This document shows positions 28,026 to 36,106 of a stretch of DNA of 64,000 bases, piece after piece. Every line of letters starts with the position of its first letter. Positions within the stretch are counted from its first letter, which is position 1. Source of the DNA: Myxococcales bacterium (GTDB lineage Bacteria; Myxococcota_A; Polyangia; Haliangiales; Haliangiaceae); assembly GCA_016706545.1 (NCBI GenBank), contig JADJJK010000009.1, forward strand, positions 1 through 64,000. Reading direction: 5' to 3'. Below the pieces are notes generated by a model. The model did no database searches. It had not been told where the DNA came from and saw nothing but the letters and a program-made list of their open reading frames with translations. Position numbers and translations under genes: made by a program.

Positions 28026-28904
28026 TCACGCGGCCTGGCGCCGCGGCTTCTGCGCCGCCAGCTCGCGCAAGAGCGGCAGGAACGTCGACGGCTCGGGGCG
28101 CACTCGATAGTTGTCGGTCTGGTCGGCCCAGCGGATCACGCCGTCGCGATCGAGCACCAGCACGGTGGGGAACACCGTGTCGTGGTCGTAGCCCAGGAGC
28201 CCCATGCCCATGGGCAGGCCGTCCTTCATCTCCAGGTCGAGCGCGCGCGCGGCGCGGTTGCCCACGTCGGTGACGAAGTCGAAGCTCACGTCGAAGCGCC
28301 GCGCGAGCTCCGCGGTGTTGCCGTGGGGCTGTGGGCTGATGAGGACGACCTTGGCGCCCAGCGCCGAGAGCTCGCGGTAGTGCCCGGCCACCTCTTTGAT
28401 CTGCGCCATGCAGAGCGGGCACCAGTTGCCGCGGTAGAAGAACAGCAACGCCGGGTGGCCTGCCAGCGCGCTCGTGGAGTATGGCTCGCCGTCGGCGCCG
28501 AGCAGCTCCAGCGCGGGCAGCCGCTGGCCCACCGTGAGCTTTCCGCTGGGCGCGCGCCCCAACCGCGAGTACCACAGGCTGTACAGCGCGAAGGTCGCCG
28601 CGCCAAGCGCCGCCACCCCGAGCGCCGCCGCCGCCTCCGGTTGCGCGCGCCACCAGGCCAGCGCGCTCGCCGCGACCCCGAGCGCGGCCAGCGCGTTGAG
28701 CCACGGGAACGACGCGCTGGTGCGCGCCACGTCTCGCCACAGCATGACCCGGGTCAGGACCGCCGCGAACGGCGCCGCGGTCAGCAGCGGCCCCATCCAG
28801 GATTGCCAGGCCCCCGAGCGGGCGATGCGCCAGCTCGCCAGGCCCAAGATCGCCATCAGCACCATCGGGTAGACGCCGATGAACACCGACTTGACCCGGT
28901 TCAT
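28026..28904 (-). CDS. Membrane-anchored redoxin (AhpC/TSA-like)
   Basis: A 292-aa protein with an N-terminal membrane part (about four helices, residues 8-115) and a C-terminal thioredoxin-fold domain carrying FFYRGNWCPLCMAQIKE, a peroxiredoxin-like CxxC at about residues 175-178, then DHDTVFPTVLVLDRDG. It probably acts as a thiol reductase or peroxidase at the membrane. It is convergent with the MNIO operon and divergent from a LysR gene with a palindrome between them. A redox protein next to cysteine-modified peptides could be functional or chance. Confidence 0.75.
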   Translation of the reverse strand: MNRVKSVFIGVYPMVLMAILGLASWRIARSGAWQSWMGPLLTAAPFAAVLTRVMLWRDVARTSASFPWLNALAALGVAASALAWWRAQPEAAAALGVAALGAATFALYSLWYSRLGRAPSGKLTVGQRLPALELLGADGEPYSTSALAGHPALLFFYRGNWCPLCMAQIKEVAGHYRELSALGAKVVLISPQPHGNTAELARRFDVSFDFVTDVGNRAARALDLEMKDGLPMGMGLLGYDHDTVFPTVLVLDRDGVIRWADQTDNYRVRPEPSTFLPLLRELAAQKPRRQAA

Positions 28905-29024
28905 CGCTGCCCTCCTCGGTCACGGGTGACCAGGCGGGTGCGACGCGAAGGAGGGCGGGCGCGAGGGCCCGCGAACGTCAAGGAGCGACAGAGCAGCTTC
29001 ATGCCCGCAAGATAGAGCAGGGCG

Positions 29025-29046
29025 TTCATGCTGAAAACGACATGAA
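29025..29046. promoter_or_regulatory. Palindrome in the redoxin/LysR intergenic region
   Basis: TTCATG-N10-CATGAA is a perfect six-base dyad between the divergent redoxin (start 28904) and LysR (start 29055) genes. Size and position suit a LysR-type operator that would autoregulate the regulator. Confidence 0.5.
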
Positions 29047-29054
29047 TTTGTAGG

Positions 29055-29978
29055 ATGTCATCACAGATCATGGGGAATCAGCATCGACTGGAAAACCTGG
29101 AGGAGCTGCGCACGTTCGCCACCATCGTCGAGGCCGGCAGCCTCGCGAGGGCGGCGGCGTCGCTGGGCGTGACCCCCAACGCGGTCAGTCGCCGGCTGGC
29201 CATGCTGGAGGAGCGGCTCGGGCGGCGCCTCATCCATCGCACCACGCGCCGGCTGACCGTCACCGACGAGGGGCTGCGCTTGCACCAGCGCTGCCGTCGC
29301 GTGCTGGACGAGCTGGAGGAGGCGGAGCGCGAGCTCTTGGGCGCCGATGGGCTCGACGGCACGCTCAAGGTCGCGCTGCACCCCGGCATGGTGGGCCCCA
29401 CCCTCGTCGCGGGCGTCGCCTCGCTCCTGCAAGCCACCGGCCGCCTGCGCGTGCAGCTCCGCGTCATCAATGGCTACGCTGATCCGATCCGCGAAGGGCT
29501 GGATCTGGCGATCTACGTGGGCAAGCCGCCGGCCAGCTCGCTGGTGGCGGTGCCGCTGACCGCGCTGACGTGGAGCCTCGCTGCCGCGCCGGCCTACCTG
29601 GCGCGGCATGGCAAGCCCAGGCTCCCCACGGACCTCGTGCGCCACGAGTGCCTGCGCGTCCTGCGCGAGGCGCCGGAGACCCACTGGCAGCTTGGCCGCG
29701 GCGGCGGTCGAGCGCGCCGGTTTGCCATCGGCGGGCGCTTCGAGACCGACGACGGCAACCTCCTGACCTCCGCCCTGTACGCCGGCATCGGGGTTGGCCT
29801 GCGGCCGCGCGCCGAGATCGATGCCGCCGTGGCCGCGGGCACGCTGGCGCACGTGCTGCCGGCGTGGCAGTGGGCGACCACCCCGCTGTTCGCGCTCTTG
29901 CCCGCGGGCCGGCAGCGCATGCCGGCGGTGCGCATGTTCCTCGACCTGCTCAAGACCTCCACCCGCTCGCTGGCGTGA
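29055..29978 (+). CDS. LysR-family transcriptional regulator
   Basis: A 307-aa LTTR. The winged HTH spans about residues 14-72 (LEELRTFATIVEAGSLARAAASLGVTPNAVSRR...RLIHRTTRRLTVTDEG) and the co-inducer-binding domain follows (GTLKVALHPGMVGPTL..., LDLAIYVGKPP). It is closest in look to the CrgA/AphB-like group. It is divergently placed from the redoxin gene, its likely target, and a palindrome sits just upstream of its start. The ATG at 29055 was chosen; ATG 29070 is possible. Confidence 0.85.
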   Translation: MSSQIMGNQHRLENLEELRTFATIVEAGSLARAAASLGVTPNAVSRRLAMLEERLGRRLIHRTTRRLTVTDEGLRLHQRCRRVLDELEEAERELLGADGLDGTLKVALHPGMVGPTLVAGVASLLQATGRLRVQLRVINGYADPIREGLDLAIYVGKPPASSLVAVPLTALTWSLAAAPAYLARHGKPRLPTDLVRHECLRVLREAPETHWQLGRGGGRARRFAIGGRFETDDGNLLTSALYAGIGVGLRPRAEIDAAVAAGTLAHVLPAWQWATTPLFALLPAGRQRMPAVRMFLDLLKTSTRSLA

Positions 29979-30077
29979 TGGCGCGCGAGCCGTCGCGCTC
30001 GCCCGTGCTCGGCGTGCGGCGTGCAGCGTGCGCGCGGTGTCCGCGCCTCCGCGCCTCCGCGCGCTGGTGGCGACAGG

Positions 30078-30752
30078 TCAGAAGTACCAGCTAGCGCTCA
30101 GCGTGACCTGGCCGCCCCCGGCCTCTTGCTCCTGACGCCGCACGCTCGTGGCCGCGGTGTCCACGGCGGGCTCCGCGATGTCCTCGCGGATCACCGGTGG
30201 CTGCACGAGCGCGCGCAGCTCCACGCCGAGTACCAGGTGCTCGAAGCGGCGCTCGAGGCCAAGGCCCAGCGCCACGTGCGGCACCGCCTCGTCCCAGCGC
30301 TCGCGGTCGCTGAACCGGCGCTCGGAGCTGCCCACGCCGGCCAGGAGATACAGGTCCCAGCGCGCTTGCGGGCGCAGGTGAAACAGCGCCGACAGCGTCG
30401 ACGAGTTCAGCTCTCGGAGACCGGCGCTGCCATCTTCTCGTTGCTCGGTGCCGTGATCTAGCGCCAGCTCCAGCTCCCAGCGCCGGGTCAGGCGATAGCG
30501 GGCCGCGATGCCCGCGGTCCCGTAGGTCTGCTCGGACCCCTCCCCCTGGGAGAGCCCCAGCGAGCCCAGCCGCAGGCCGAGGCCAAAGCGCTGCTTCTCC
30601 CAGGGCTCTGGTTCCTGGGCCGCGGGCACCGCCGCCATCGGGCCTGGCAACGCGCACTCGCACATGCCGGGCGGGCCACTCTGCGCTGCAGCGGGTGCAA
30701 CCAAGAGAGGGAGCGAGCAGACCGCGGCGATTCCTAGCAGCAGAGGGCGCAT
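30078..30752 (-). CDS. Outer-membrane beta-barrel-like protein
   Basis: A 224-aa exported protein: signal peptide MRPLLLGIAAVCSLPLLVAPAAA, a Cys-containing segment (GMCECALPG), then alternating beta strands (FGLGLRLGSLGLSQG, YRLTRRWELELALDHG, ARWDLYLLAGVGSSER) ending in aromatic WYF, as outer-membrane barrels do. Probably an eight-stranded OmpA/OmpX-like barrel; no specific function is known. It is divergent from the second EamA gene. Confidence 0.7.
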   Translation of the reverse strand: MRPLLLGIAAVCSLPLLVAPAAAQSGPPGMCECALPGPMAAVPAAQEPEPWEKQRFGLGLRLGSLGLSQGEGSEQTYGTAGIAARYRLTRRWELELALDHGTEQREDGSAGLRELNSSTLSALFHLRPQARWDLYLLAGVGSSERRFSDRERWDEAVPHVALGLGLERRFEHLVLGVELRALVQPPVIREDIAEPAVDTAATSVRRQEQEAGGGQVTLSASWYF

Positions 30753-30853
30753 GCCTTCCGGACATTCAAACCTGGTGCCAGGTGTTGCCACCACGTAACC
30801 CGTGAAGATCTGGAGACACGAGGAGGGCCAACCCTGGGTGGGGGAGGGACCTT

Positions 30854-31759
30854 GTGGAGAACCCCGACAGATTTGTCCGGGACGTGGTGCAGAAGCCGGC
30901 GCGAGCGGCCACCCTGTGGGGAGTGCAGGTCGTCGTTCTGATCACGCTGGCCTCCGCCTTCTTGCACGCGCTGTGGAACGCCGGGCTGCGCCTGGAGCGC
31001 GACAAGGACGGCGCGGTGGTGGTGGCCATCGCCGTGGCGACCTTGGTGGCGGCGGTGGTGGCCGCGCTCCGGCTGGCGCTCGCCGGCGAGGCCTTCGGCG
31101 GCTGGGAGGCGCTGGGCTTCACGCTGCTGGCGGGCGTGCTCGAGGGTGGCTACTTCGCCGCGCTGGCGCGCGCGCTCGACACCGGCGCCCTGGGGCCGGT
31201 GTACACGATCTCGCGCGGCGGCACGCTGCTGCTGGTGTGGCCGGCCTCCGTGTGGCTGTGGAGCGAGGAGCTAAACGCAACTCGCCTGGTGGGCAGCTTC
31301 ATCGTGGCGGCGGGCCTGGCGCTGTGCAGCGGCGCGCGCGGCGCGACCCGGACGGCGGTGGCGTGGTCCGCGCTGTGCGCCGTGCTCATCGCCGGGTACC
31401 ACCTCGCGTACAAGGCCGCGCTCCTGGCCGGCGGCGATGGCCCCGCCGTGTTCACGGTGTCGCTGGCGCTGGCCACGGTGGTCAACGTGTCGCGCCTGGG
31501 CCAGGACGGACGGACCCGCACGCTGGCGCTGGCGCGGCGCTGGCAGCTCTGGCTCATCGGCGCCATCTGCTCGGCGGCGTTCTTGCTCTTCCTGGTGGGC
31601 CTGGCGCGCGGCGGCGCCGGGCTGGTGCTGACCCTGCGCAACACCTCCGTCATCTTCGCGACGTTGTTCGCGCGCCTCATCGGCGAGCAACCCGGCGCCC
31701 GGCAGGTCGCGGGCTCGGTGGTGGTGGTGCTCGGCGCCGTGCTCCTGGGGCTGCGCTAA
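30854..31759 (+). CDS. EamA/DMT-family transporter (second)
   Basis: A protein of about 301 aa with ten predicted helices in two EamA halves (LITLASAFLHALWNAGLRLE; second half AVAWSALCAVLIAGYHLAYKAALL). The FLHALWNA motif at helix 1 is typical of the subgroup that includes phosphonate-utilisation-linked transporters. The start is uncertain: GTG at 30854 is the longest, while a GTG near 30923 directly before helix 1 may be the true start. Substrate unknown. Confidence 0.7.
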   Translation: MENPDRFVRDVVQKPARAATLWGVQVVVLITLASAFLHALWNAGLRLERDKDGAVVVAIAVATLVAAVVAALRLALAGEAFGGWEALGFTLLAGVLEGGYFAALARALDTGALGPVYTISRGGTLLLVWPASVWLWSEELNATRLVGSFIVAAGLALCSGARGATRTAVAWSALCAVLIAGYHLAYKAALLAGGDGPAVFTVSLALATVVNVSRLGQDGRTRTLALARRWQLWLIGAICSAAFLLFLVGLARGGAGLVLTLRNTSVIFATLFARLIGEQPGARQVAGSVVVVLGAVLLGLR

Positions 31760-31904
31760 GCGCGCTGGCGGATCCACGCACAACGGCGGGGCGCTGCGCC
31801 TGTTCGCAGCCCGCCGCAGGTGGGTTTGTGAAGGTCTGTCGGATTTCTTGACCGCGGTCGCGCGTTGTTCGCCAGCAAGACCCAAAAGGGAAGGACCACG
31901 CATC

Positions 31905-32315
31905 ATGGGAATCGCTGAACGCCGCGCCACCTTGGATTTTCAAGCCCGCGCTCTGCCCGGGCTCAAAGACCAGATCCACAAGCTCGCCGGGTTCCCCGTT
32001 GAACTCGAGATCAACTGGGACCAGCTCGCCAAGGAAGGCGCCGCTGAGCGATATCTCGAGGGTTGGCGGAAGGTGTACTTCACGCCGGTGATCGAGGCGC
32101 TCAAGTCGGTGGGCCGTGATGACATGGGGCGCGAGGCCTTGCGGGACGGGCTCAAGAAGATCTCGTTTGCCAACAGCGCCGACAAGTACTCGGCGGACTC
32201 CGCCATCTCGTTCGTCTCCGGCGAGCTCGTCATCGATCACGACCCCGACTGCAACGTGGACTATGTCAGCGAGCGCTCGGAGGTGGTGCGCAAGGTGCTG
32301 GAGAAGGGCTTGTAG
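31905..32315 (+). CDS. Hypothetical protein, 136 aa
   Basis: A 136-aa soluble alpha/beta protein, MGIAERRATLDFQARALPGL...VVRKVLEKGL, with a well-placed AAGGGAAGGA ribosome-binding region before the ATG at 31905. Codon use is like that of neighbouring genes and the sequence is rich in regular secondary structure, so it is real. It contains WDQLAKEG and ISFVSGELVIDHDPDCNVDYVS but matches no family known to me. It is monocistronic. Confidence 0.6.
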   Translation: MGIAERRATLDFQARALPGLKDQIHKLAGFPVELEINWDQLAKEGAAERYLEGWRKVYFTPVIEALKSVGRDDMGREALRDGLKKISFANSADKYSADSAISFVSGELVIDHDPDCNVDYVSERSEVVRKVLEKGL

Positions 32316-32727
32316 CTGGTCGCGCGCACGGGCTGCCGCGCCGCGCGGAGGCGCGGCTCTCTCCACCCCGACGCACTTCTCTGCTGCGTTGGCTGCTGCT
32401 TGGCTGCGACACGTCATCGCAGTTCCTGCATCGGCATGCCTCATTACCAAGCCTCTGCGATGTGTTGGCAAAGGGCGCAGGGACCTCACGGGTGTCGTCG
32501 TCGACACATGAACCCGCGCTGGTGAACGGCGAAAGATGAAAGGAAGCTCGCAACCGCGCAGGCCGCCGGCAGCAATGCAAGGTTCCGGCGAACCTGCAAG
32601 CGCCAAATGAGATCTGCGACGAGGTTTCACCGTCGCGCTGCGCCGTCGGGAACTCGTCTCCTTCTCCCGGTGGTTGGCTCGCTTGGGCCTTGACTCGTCG
32701 CGCCTTCCTTTTCAGGATCAGGGGTTC
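32316..32727. other. 412-bp non-coding stretch
   Basis: No gene seen. An imperfect GC-rich hairpin (GCCGCGCC...GGCGCGGC) lies just 3' of the hypothetical gene and may terminate it. The remainder is the leader of the histidine kinase gene, locally less GC-rich, without a recognisable motif. Confidence 0.5.
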
Positions 32728-34626
32728 ATGGGATCTCCTCGAGCCCAACTGCAAGCGGACGGCTGGGAAGCTTGGCTTTCCGAAAGCGGCGAGCTGACCT
32801 GGATCCAGCCAGCGGTGGAAGAGCTGTGCGCTTGTAGTCGTGATGCGCTCATCGCTGGCGGGGATCCGTTTGCCATGTTCCTGCCCTCGGAGGGCCACGA
32901 GCTGCATCGGGCGCTGGCCGCGGTGCTCGACGGCGCCATCAGCGCAGAAGCCAGCGCGGTGGTGGCGTTGCGCAGCGGCCTGACCGAGACGGTGTCGGTC
33001 AGGCTCGAGCGCGTCACAGTCGGCGCCGCGCTCAAGGGCGTGCATCTGTCTGCTCGCCTGGGCGAGCGAGATCGCGCGCAGTTCTTGCTGGAGGTCCTGG
33101 ACATCGATCCGAGCCTCGTGTTCGTCAAGGACCGTCAGGGCCGCTTCGTGTTCGGCAACCAGGCGGTGGCGGACGTGTACGGCGTCAGCCCCGATGAGCT
33201 GGTGGGGCGGCTGGACGCTGACTTCAACCGCAACGTCGAGGAGGTGGAGATGTTCCGCCGCCAGGACGAGGCGGTGCTCAGCCAGCAGCGTGAGATCTTC
33301 ATCCCCGAAGAGCGGGTCAGCGGGACCGACGGCCTGACGCGCTGGCTGCAGATGGTGAAGCGGCCCATGCTTGGCCGCGATGGCTCTCCCAAGTACCTGC
33401 TGGGCGTGGCGACGGACATCACCAGCCGCAAGCTGGCCGAGGATGAGCGGCGCCAGCTCGATCACAAGCTGCGCGACACCCAGAAGCTGGAAGGGCTGGG
33501 CGTGCTCGCGGGTGGTATCGCGCACGACTTCAACAACCTGCTGACCGGGGTGGTGGGCAACGCGGGCCTGGCGATGCGCCAGCTCTCCGCGGACTCCCCG
33601 ATCGCCCAGCGGCTGCAGCAGATCGACGCCGCCGCGCGGCAGGCCAGCGATCTGTGCAACCAGATGCTCACCTACGCCGGCAAGGGCCATGTCGCCGTCG
33701 AGCCCGCGGACCTCAGCACGCTGGTTCGGGACACCACCCAGCTCTTGCGGCTCTCGATCAGCAAGAAGGCCGCGCTGGAGATGCGGCTAGATCAGTCGTT
33801 GCCGCCGGTGAAGATCGACGCCGCGCAGATCCGCCAGGTGGTCATGAACCTGGTCATCAACGCCTCGGATGCGCTGGGCGGCAACCCCGGCAAGATCAAG
33901 GTGGTCACGGGCTGCATGGAGGTCGACGCCGCGGCGCTCAGCTCGAGCGATCTGGCGCCGGACCTGGCCGAGGGCCGCTACGTGTTCCTGGAGGTCTCCG
34001 ATACCGGGGCCGGCATGTCCGCGGAGACCTTGGCGCGGATCTACGACCCGTTTTTCACCACCAAGTTCAAGGGGCGAGGGCTTGGGCTCGCCGCGGTGCA
34101 AGGCATCGTGCTGAGCCACCGCGGCGCGATCCGCGCGCGCAGCGAGCTGGGGCAGGGCACCACGTTTCGCATGTTCCTGCCTGCGCACGAGTCGCGCGCC
34201 ACCCGCGTTCCCCCGGTGGTGCCGGCGCAGGTCCACAAGCCGTTCTCCGGCAAGATCTTGCTGGTCGAAGACGAGGAGATGGTCCGCAACATCGTGCGCG
34301 ACCTGCTGGTGGATCTGGGCTTTGATGTCACCACCGCCCAGGATGGCAGCAACGCGCTGGAGCAGTTCTCCAAGGCGCCGCAGGACTACTCCCTGGTCCT
34401 GTGCGATCTGCTGATGCCCGACCTCGATGGTGAGCAGACCTATCACGCGCTGACCGAGCTGCGGCCGGACCTTCGCTTCGTCTTGATGAGCGGCTTCGCC
34501 GAGCACGAGGCGCTGGCCAGGCTGGGGCCGAACCTGGGTGGCTTCCTGCAGAAGCCGTTTCGCTCTTCGGCGCTCACGGCGGTGCTGCAGAAGGCGCTCC
34601 AGCGCGATCCGGCGCCCGCGCACTGA
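32728..34626 (+). CDS. PAS hybrid histidine kinase with receiver
   Basis: A 632-aa cytoplasmic sensor kinase. A degenerate PAS-like region (residues 1-125) is followed by a PAS domain (about 127-250; SLVFVKDRQGRFVFGNQAVADVYG), the H-box LAGGIAHDFNNLLTG (His about 266) of the NtrB-like HisKA group, a HATPase domain (NLVINASDALGG, DTGAGM, GRGLGLAAVQG) and a C-terminal receiver (LLVEDEEMVRN; phosphoacceptor in LVLCDLLMPD, about residue 561). No membrane segment is seen, so the signal is intracellular. No cognate DNA-binding regulator is adjacent. The ATG at 32728 has GGGG five bases upstream. Confidence 0.88.
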   Translation: MGSPRAQLQADGWEAWLSESGELTWIQPAVEELCACSRDALIAGGDPFAMFLPSEGHELHRALAAVLDGAISAEASAVVALRSGLTETVSVRLERVTVGAALKGVHLSARLGERDRAQFLLEVLDIDPSLVFVKDRQGRFVFGNQAVADVYGVSPDELVGRLDADFNRNVEEVEMFRRQDEAVLSQQREIFIPEERVSGTDGLTRWLQMVKRPMLGRDGSPKYLLGVATDITSRKLAEDERRQLDHKLRDTQKLEGLGVLAGGIAHDFNNLLTGVVGNAGLAMRQLSADSPIAQRLQQIDAAARQASDLCNQMLTYAGKGHVAVEPADLSTLVRDTTQLLRLSISKKAALEMRLDQSLPPVKIDAAQIRQVVMNLVINASDALGGNPGKIKVVTGCMEVDAAALSSSDLAPDLAEGRYVFLEVSDTGAGMSAETLARIYDPFFTTKFKGRGLGLAAVQGIVLSHRGAIRARSELGQGTTFRMFLPAHESRATRVPPVVPAQVHKPFSGKILLVEDEEMVRNIVRDLLVDLGFDVTTAQDGSNALEQFSKAPQDYSLVLCDLLMPDLDGEQTYHALTELRPDLRFVLMSGFAEHEALARLGPNLGGFLQKPFRSSALTAVLQKALQRDPAPAH

Positions 34627-34705
34627 CGCGAGCGCGCGCGCACGGACGCTAGCGCGCACGGACGCGAGCGCGCGCTATCGTGCATAGACGCGAGCGCGCC
34701 GCGGC
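34625..34705. repeat. Degenerate GC repeats 3' of the kinase gene
   Basis: Repeats of GACGCGAGCGCGC and GCACGGACG type occur four to five times with small changes directly after the kinase stop. Role unknown. Confidence 0.5.
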
Positions 34706-34799
34706 GCATGGCGCGCCAGGCAAGGACGTGGTTCGATCGTCAGGTGAAGGGGCGGATCGCTAGACCCGCCGCTCGCAAAAAACCTACCCCATCCCCGCC

Positions 34800-34833
34800 A
34801 GCGACGGCCGATCCTTTGTCATCGGCCGTCGCT
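34800..34833. terminator. Strong bidirectional hairpin
   Basis: AGCGACGGCCGAT, an eight-base loop and ATCGGCCGTCGCT form a perfect 13-bp stem between the 3' ends of the kinase gene and the HNH gene. There is no T-run, so it may act as an RNA 3'-end stabiliser or factor-dependent terminator. It marks the downstream limit of the tRNA/Ro60 array transcript. Confidence 0.65.
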
Positions 34834-34844
34834 TGGCCCACCGT

Positions 34845-35390
34845 TCAGAGCTCGTCGTGCTCGATCTCCTGCGTCCAGTACAGGTAGTCACGCCACGCCT
34901 CCGGCATGGAGCGGGTGGACAGCCTGATGGTGACCGCGGCGATCCACTGGGGCCGCATGGGCGGGCAGCGAAGCCGCAGGCCGGCCTCTGCCGGCGTGCG
35001 GTTGGCCTTGGCGCGATTGCAGCCGTAGCAGCAGGTCACGATGTTGTCCCAGGTGGTCCGTCCGCCCTTGGAGCGAGGGACCACGTGGTCGTACGTGAGC
35101 TCACCGATCGAGCACCTGGCTCCGCAGTACTGACAGCGGTGGTTGTCGCGCGCATAGATGTTGGCGCGTGAGAACTTCACCGGCTTGGCGTGGCGACGGA
35201 ACGAGCGCAGGAGGCGCACGACCGCCGGGACCTTGATCACCACCGACACGGCGCGGATCTCCGCGTCGTACTCCTCGATCACCTCGACCTTGCCCAGGCT
35301 CAGCAGCGTGATGGCGCGCTGCCAGGAGATGACCTTGATCGGCTCGTATCCTTGCGACAACAGCAACGTACGTGTGTCTACCGCGTGCAT
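34845..35390 (-). CDS. HNH endonuclease-like protein
   Basis: A 181-aa protein of the HNH group. The N-terminal part (LLLSQGYEPIKVISWQRAITLL...KVEVIEEYD) is the family's conserved lead domain, followed by an HNH zinc-finger fold CQYCGARC...LTYDHVVPRSKGG...WDNIVTCCYGCNRAK. The His of YDH and the Asn of WDN fit the catalytic positions. AAAGGAG nine bases upstream supports the ATG at 35390. It is the last gene of the tRNA/Y RNA/Ro60 array. Proteins of this type are widespread and of uncertain role, so membership of the RNA system is from position only; its substrate could be DNA or RNA. Confidence 0.8.
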   Translation of the reverse strand: MHAVDTRTLLLSQGYEPIKVISWQRAITLLSLGKVEVIEEYDAEIRAVSVVIKVPAVVRLLRSFRRHAKPVKFSRANIYARDNHRCQYCGARCSIGELTYDHVVPRSKGGRTTWDNIVTCCYGCNRAKANRTPAEAGLRLRCPPMRPQWIAAVTIRLSTRSMPEAWRDYLYWTQEIEHDEL

Positions 35391-35474
35391 GGGTCCGCGG
35401 CTCCTTTCCCCGGAGTGCGTCATGACCACGGCGCCGGATCGCCGAGGTCACCGGCCCACGCGAGGTGGGCGACG

Positions 35475-35546
35475 TGCCGCCTGGAGGACTCGAACCTCCA
35501 CTATGCAGCTTCCAAGGCTGCCGACTCTTCGTTGGTCTACGACGGC
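35475..35546 (-). tRNA. tRNA-Pro(UGG)-like, degenerate D arm
   Basis: Acceptor GCCGTCG/AGGCGGC (one mismatch), anticodon arm GCAGC-CTTGGAA-GCTGC and T arm GGAGG-TTCGAGT-CCTCC. The anticodon reads UGG. The D arm is only three pairs and its loop has no GG. The anticodon stem matches that of many tRNA-Gly(UCC) genes with CC changed to GG, so true identity is doubtful. No encoded CCA. Last tRNA before the HNH gene. Confidence 0.65.
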
Positions 35547-35558
35547 GAACACCGACTC

Positions 35559-35633
35559 GGGGGATCACCGGGACTCGAACCCGGCCTTGGAGGTTCACAG
35601 CCTCCCGTGCGCGACCGATACACCATGATCCCC
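35559..35633 (-). tRNA. tRNA-His(GUG)
   Basis: Acceptor GGGGATC/GATCCCC with C73 as expected for histidine, anticodon arm GGAGG-CTGTGAA-CCTCC (GUG) and T arm CCGGG-TTCGAGT-CCCGG. A good cloverleaf; the CCA of the preceding tRNA-Pro ends one base before its 5' end. Confidence 0.85.
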
Positions 35634-35637
35634 ATGG

Positions 35638-35709
35638 TCCGGATGGCTGGAGTTGCACCAGCGGCCTCACGGTCCCAAACCGCGAGCTCTTCTGCTGAGC
35701 TACATCCGG
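35638..35709 (-). tRNA. tRNA-Pro(UGG), altered elbow
   Basis: Acceptor CCGGATG/CATCCGG with A73 and encoded CCA (35635-35637). Anticodon loop TTTGGGA (UGG, G37 as in proline tRNAs). The D loop AGCAGAA lacks the GG pair and the T loop is TGCAACT rather than TTCRANT, so both sides of the usual elbow contact are changed. Confidence 0.75.
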
Positions 35710-35740
35710 AGGAAGAAACGAGACGGACGACCTTCGTTGG

Positions 35741-35813
35741 TAGGGACAGCCGGAATCGCACCGGCGGCCTCACGGTCCCGAACCGTGCGCTCTGACTCCT
35801 GAGCTATGTCCCT
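35741..35813 (-). tRNA. tRNA-Pro(CGG)
   Basis: Acceptor AGGGACA/TGTCCCT with A73 and encoded CCA (35738-35740). Anticodon arm CACGG-TTCGGGA-CCGTG (CGG, G37). The T loop TGCGATT again has G at position 55. A paralogue of the neighbouring tRNA-Pro(UGG). Confidence 0.8.
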
Positions 35814-35817
35814 GTCG

Positions 35818-35937
35818 CGCAGATGGCTGGATTCGAACCAGCGGCCTTGTCATTTGGATGATAACCGTCGGCGTCGGCCCGGAGCCCGGACGAGGAGTGA
35901 CGACGGCGTGCATGCTCTGCCACTGAGCTACATCTGC
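35818..35937 (-). ncRNA. tRNA-mimic Y RNA (YrlA-like), element b
   Basis: Has a tRNA frame: acceptor GCAGATG/CATCTGC, D arm GCTC-AGTGGCA-GAGC and T arm GCTGG-TTCGAAT-CCAGC. Between D and T arms lie about 70 bases instead of about 25. They fold as an outer stem CCGTCG/CGACGG, an internal loop with ACTCCTCG opposite CGACG, and an inner GTCCGG/CCGGGC stem, and are followed by GGTTATC. The GGGCCGA strand and GGTTATC match the stand-alone Y RNAs next to the Ro60 gene, but in circularly permuted order. An alternative is a tRNA-Trp(CCA) with an insertion; the anticodon stem for that is poor. Confidence 0.72.
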
Positions 35938-35951
35938 AGAGTCCCATCGCG

Positions 35952-36022
35952 TCGCAGCAGAGGGAATCGAACCCTCGTCGATACGGATATCAGCCGTACG
36001 CCCCCTACCAGAGAATGCTGCG
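35952..36022 (-). tRNA. tRNA-Ile(GAU)
   Basis: Acceptor CGCAGCA/TGCTGCG, anticodon arm TACGG-CTGATAT-CCGTA (GAU) and T arm GAGGG-TTCGATT-CCCTC. The D arm is weak (CTCT-GGTA-GGGG). No encoded CCA. Confidence 0.75.
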
Positions 36023-36027
36023 AGTCG

Positions 36028-36094
36028 CACGCCGACAAGGAATTGAACCTTGCTGCTTGGAGTTGGAAACCAAGCTCGTCCCAGACGTCAGCGC
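36028..36094 (-). tRNA. tRNA-Trp(CCA), short
   Basis: Acceptor GCGCTGA/TCGGCGT with G73, as in tryptophan tRNAs. Anticodon stem CTTGG/CCAAG with loop containing TTCCAAC (CCA); T arm CAAGG-TTCAATT-CCTTG. Only 67 bases, with a two-pair D arm, so reduced compared with normal tRNAs. Confidence 0.65.
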
Positions 36095-36106
36095 AAGAAG
36101 AAGCGG

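Noticed and set aside
34625..34705. CRISPR array
   Set aside because: The repeats are short, degenerate and without regular spacers; no cas genes are present.
35505..35530. tRNA-Trp(CCA) on the plus strand
   Set aside because: The plus strand could give a CCA loop here, but the T arm (GGAGG-TTCGAGT-CCTCC) reads correctly only on the minus strand.
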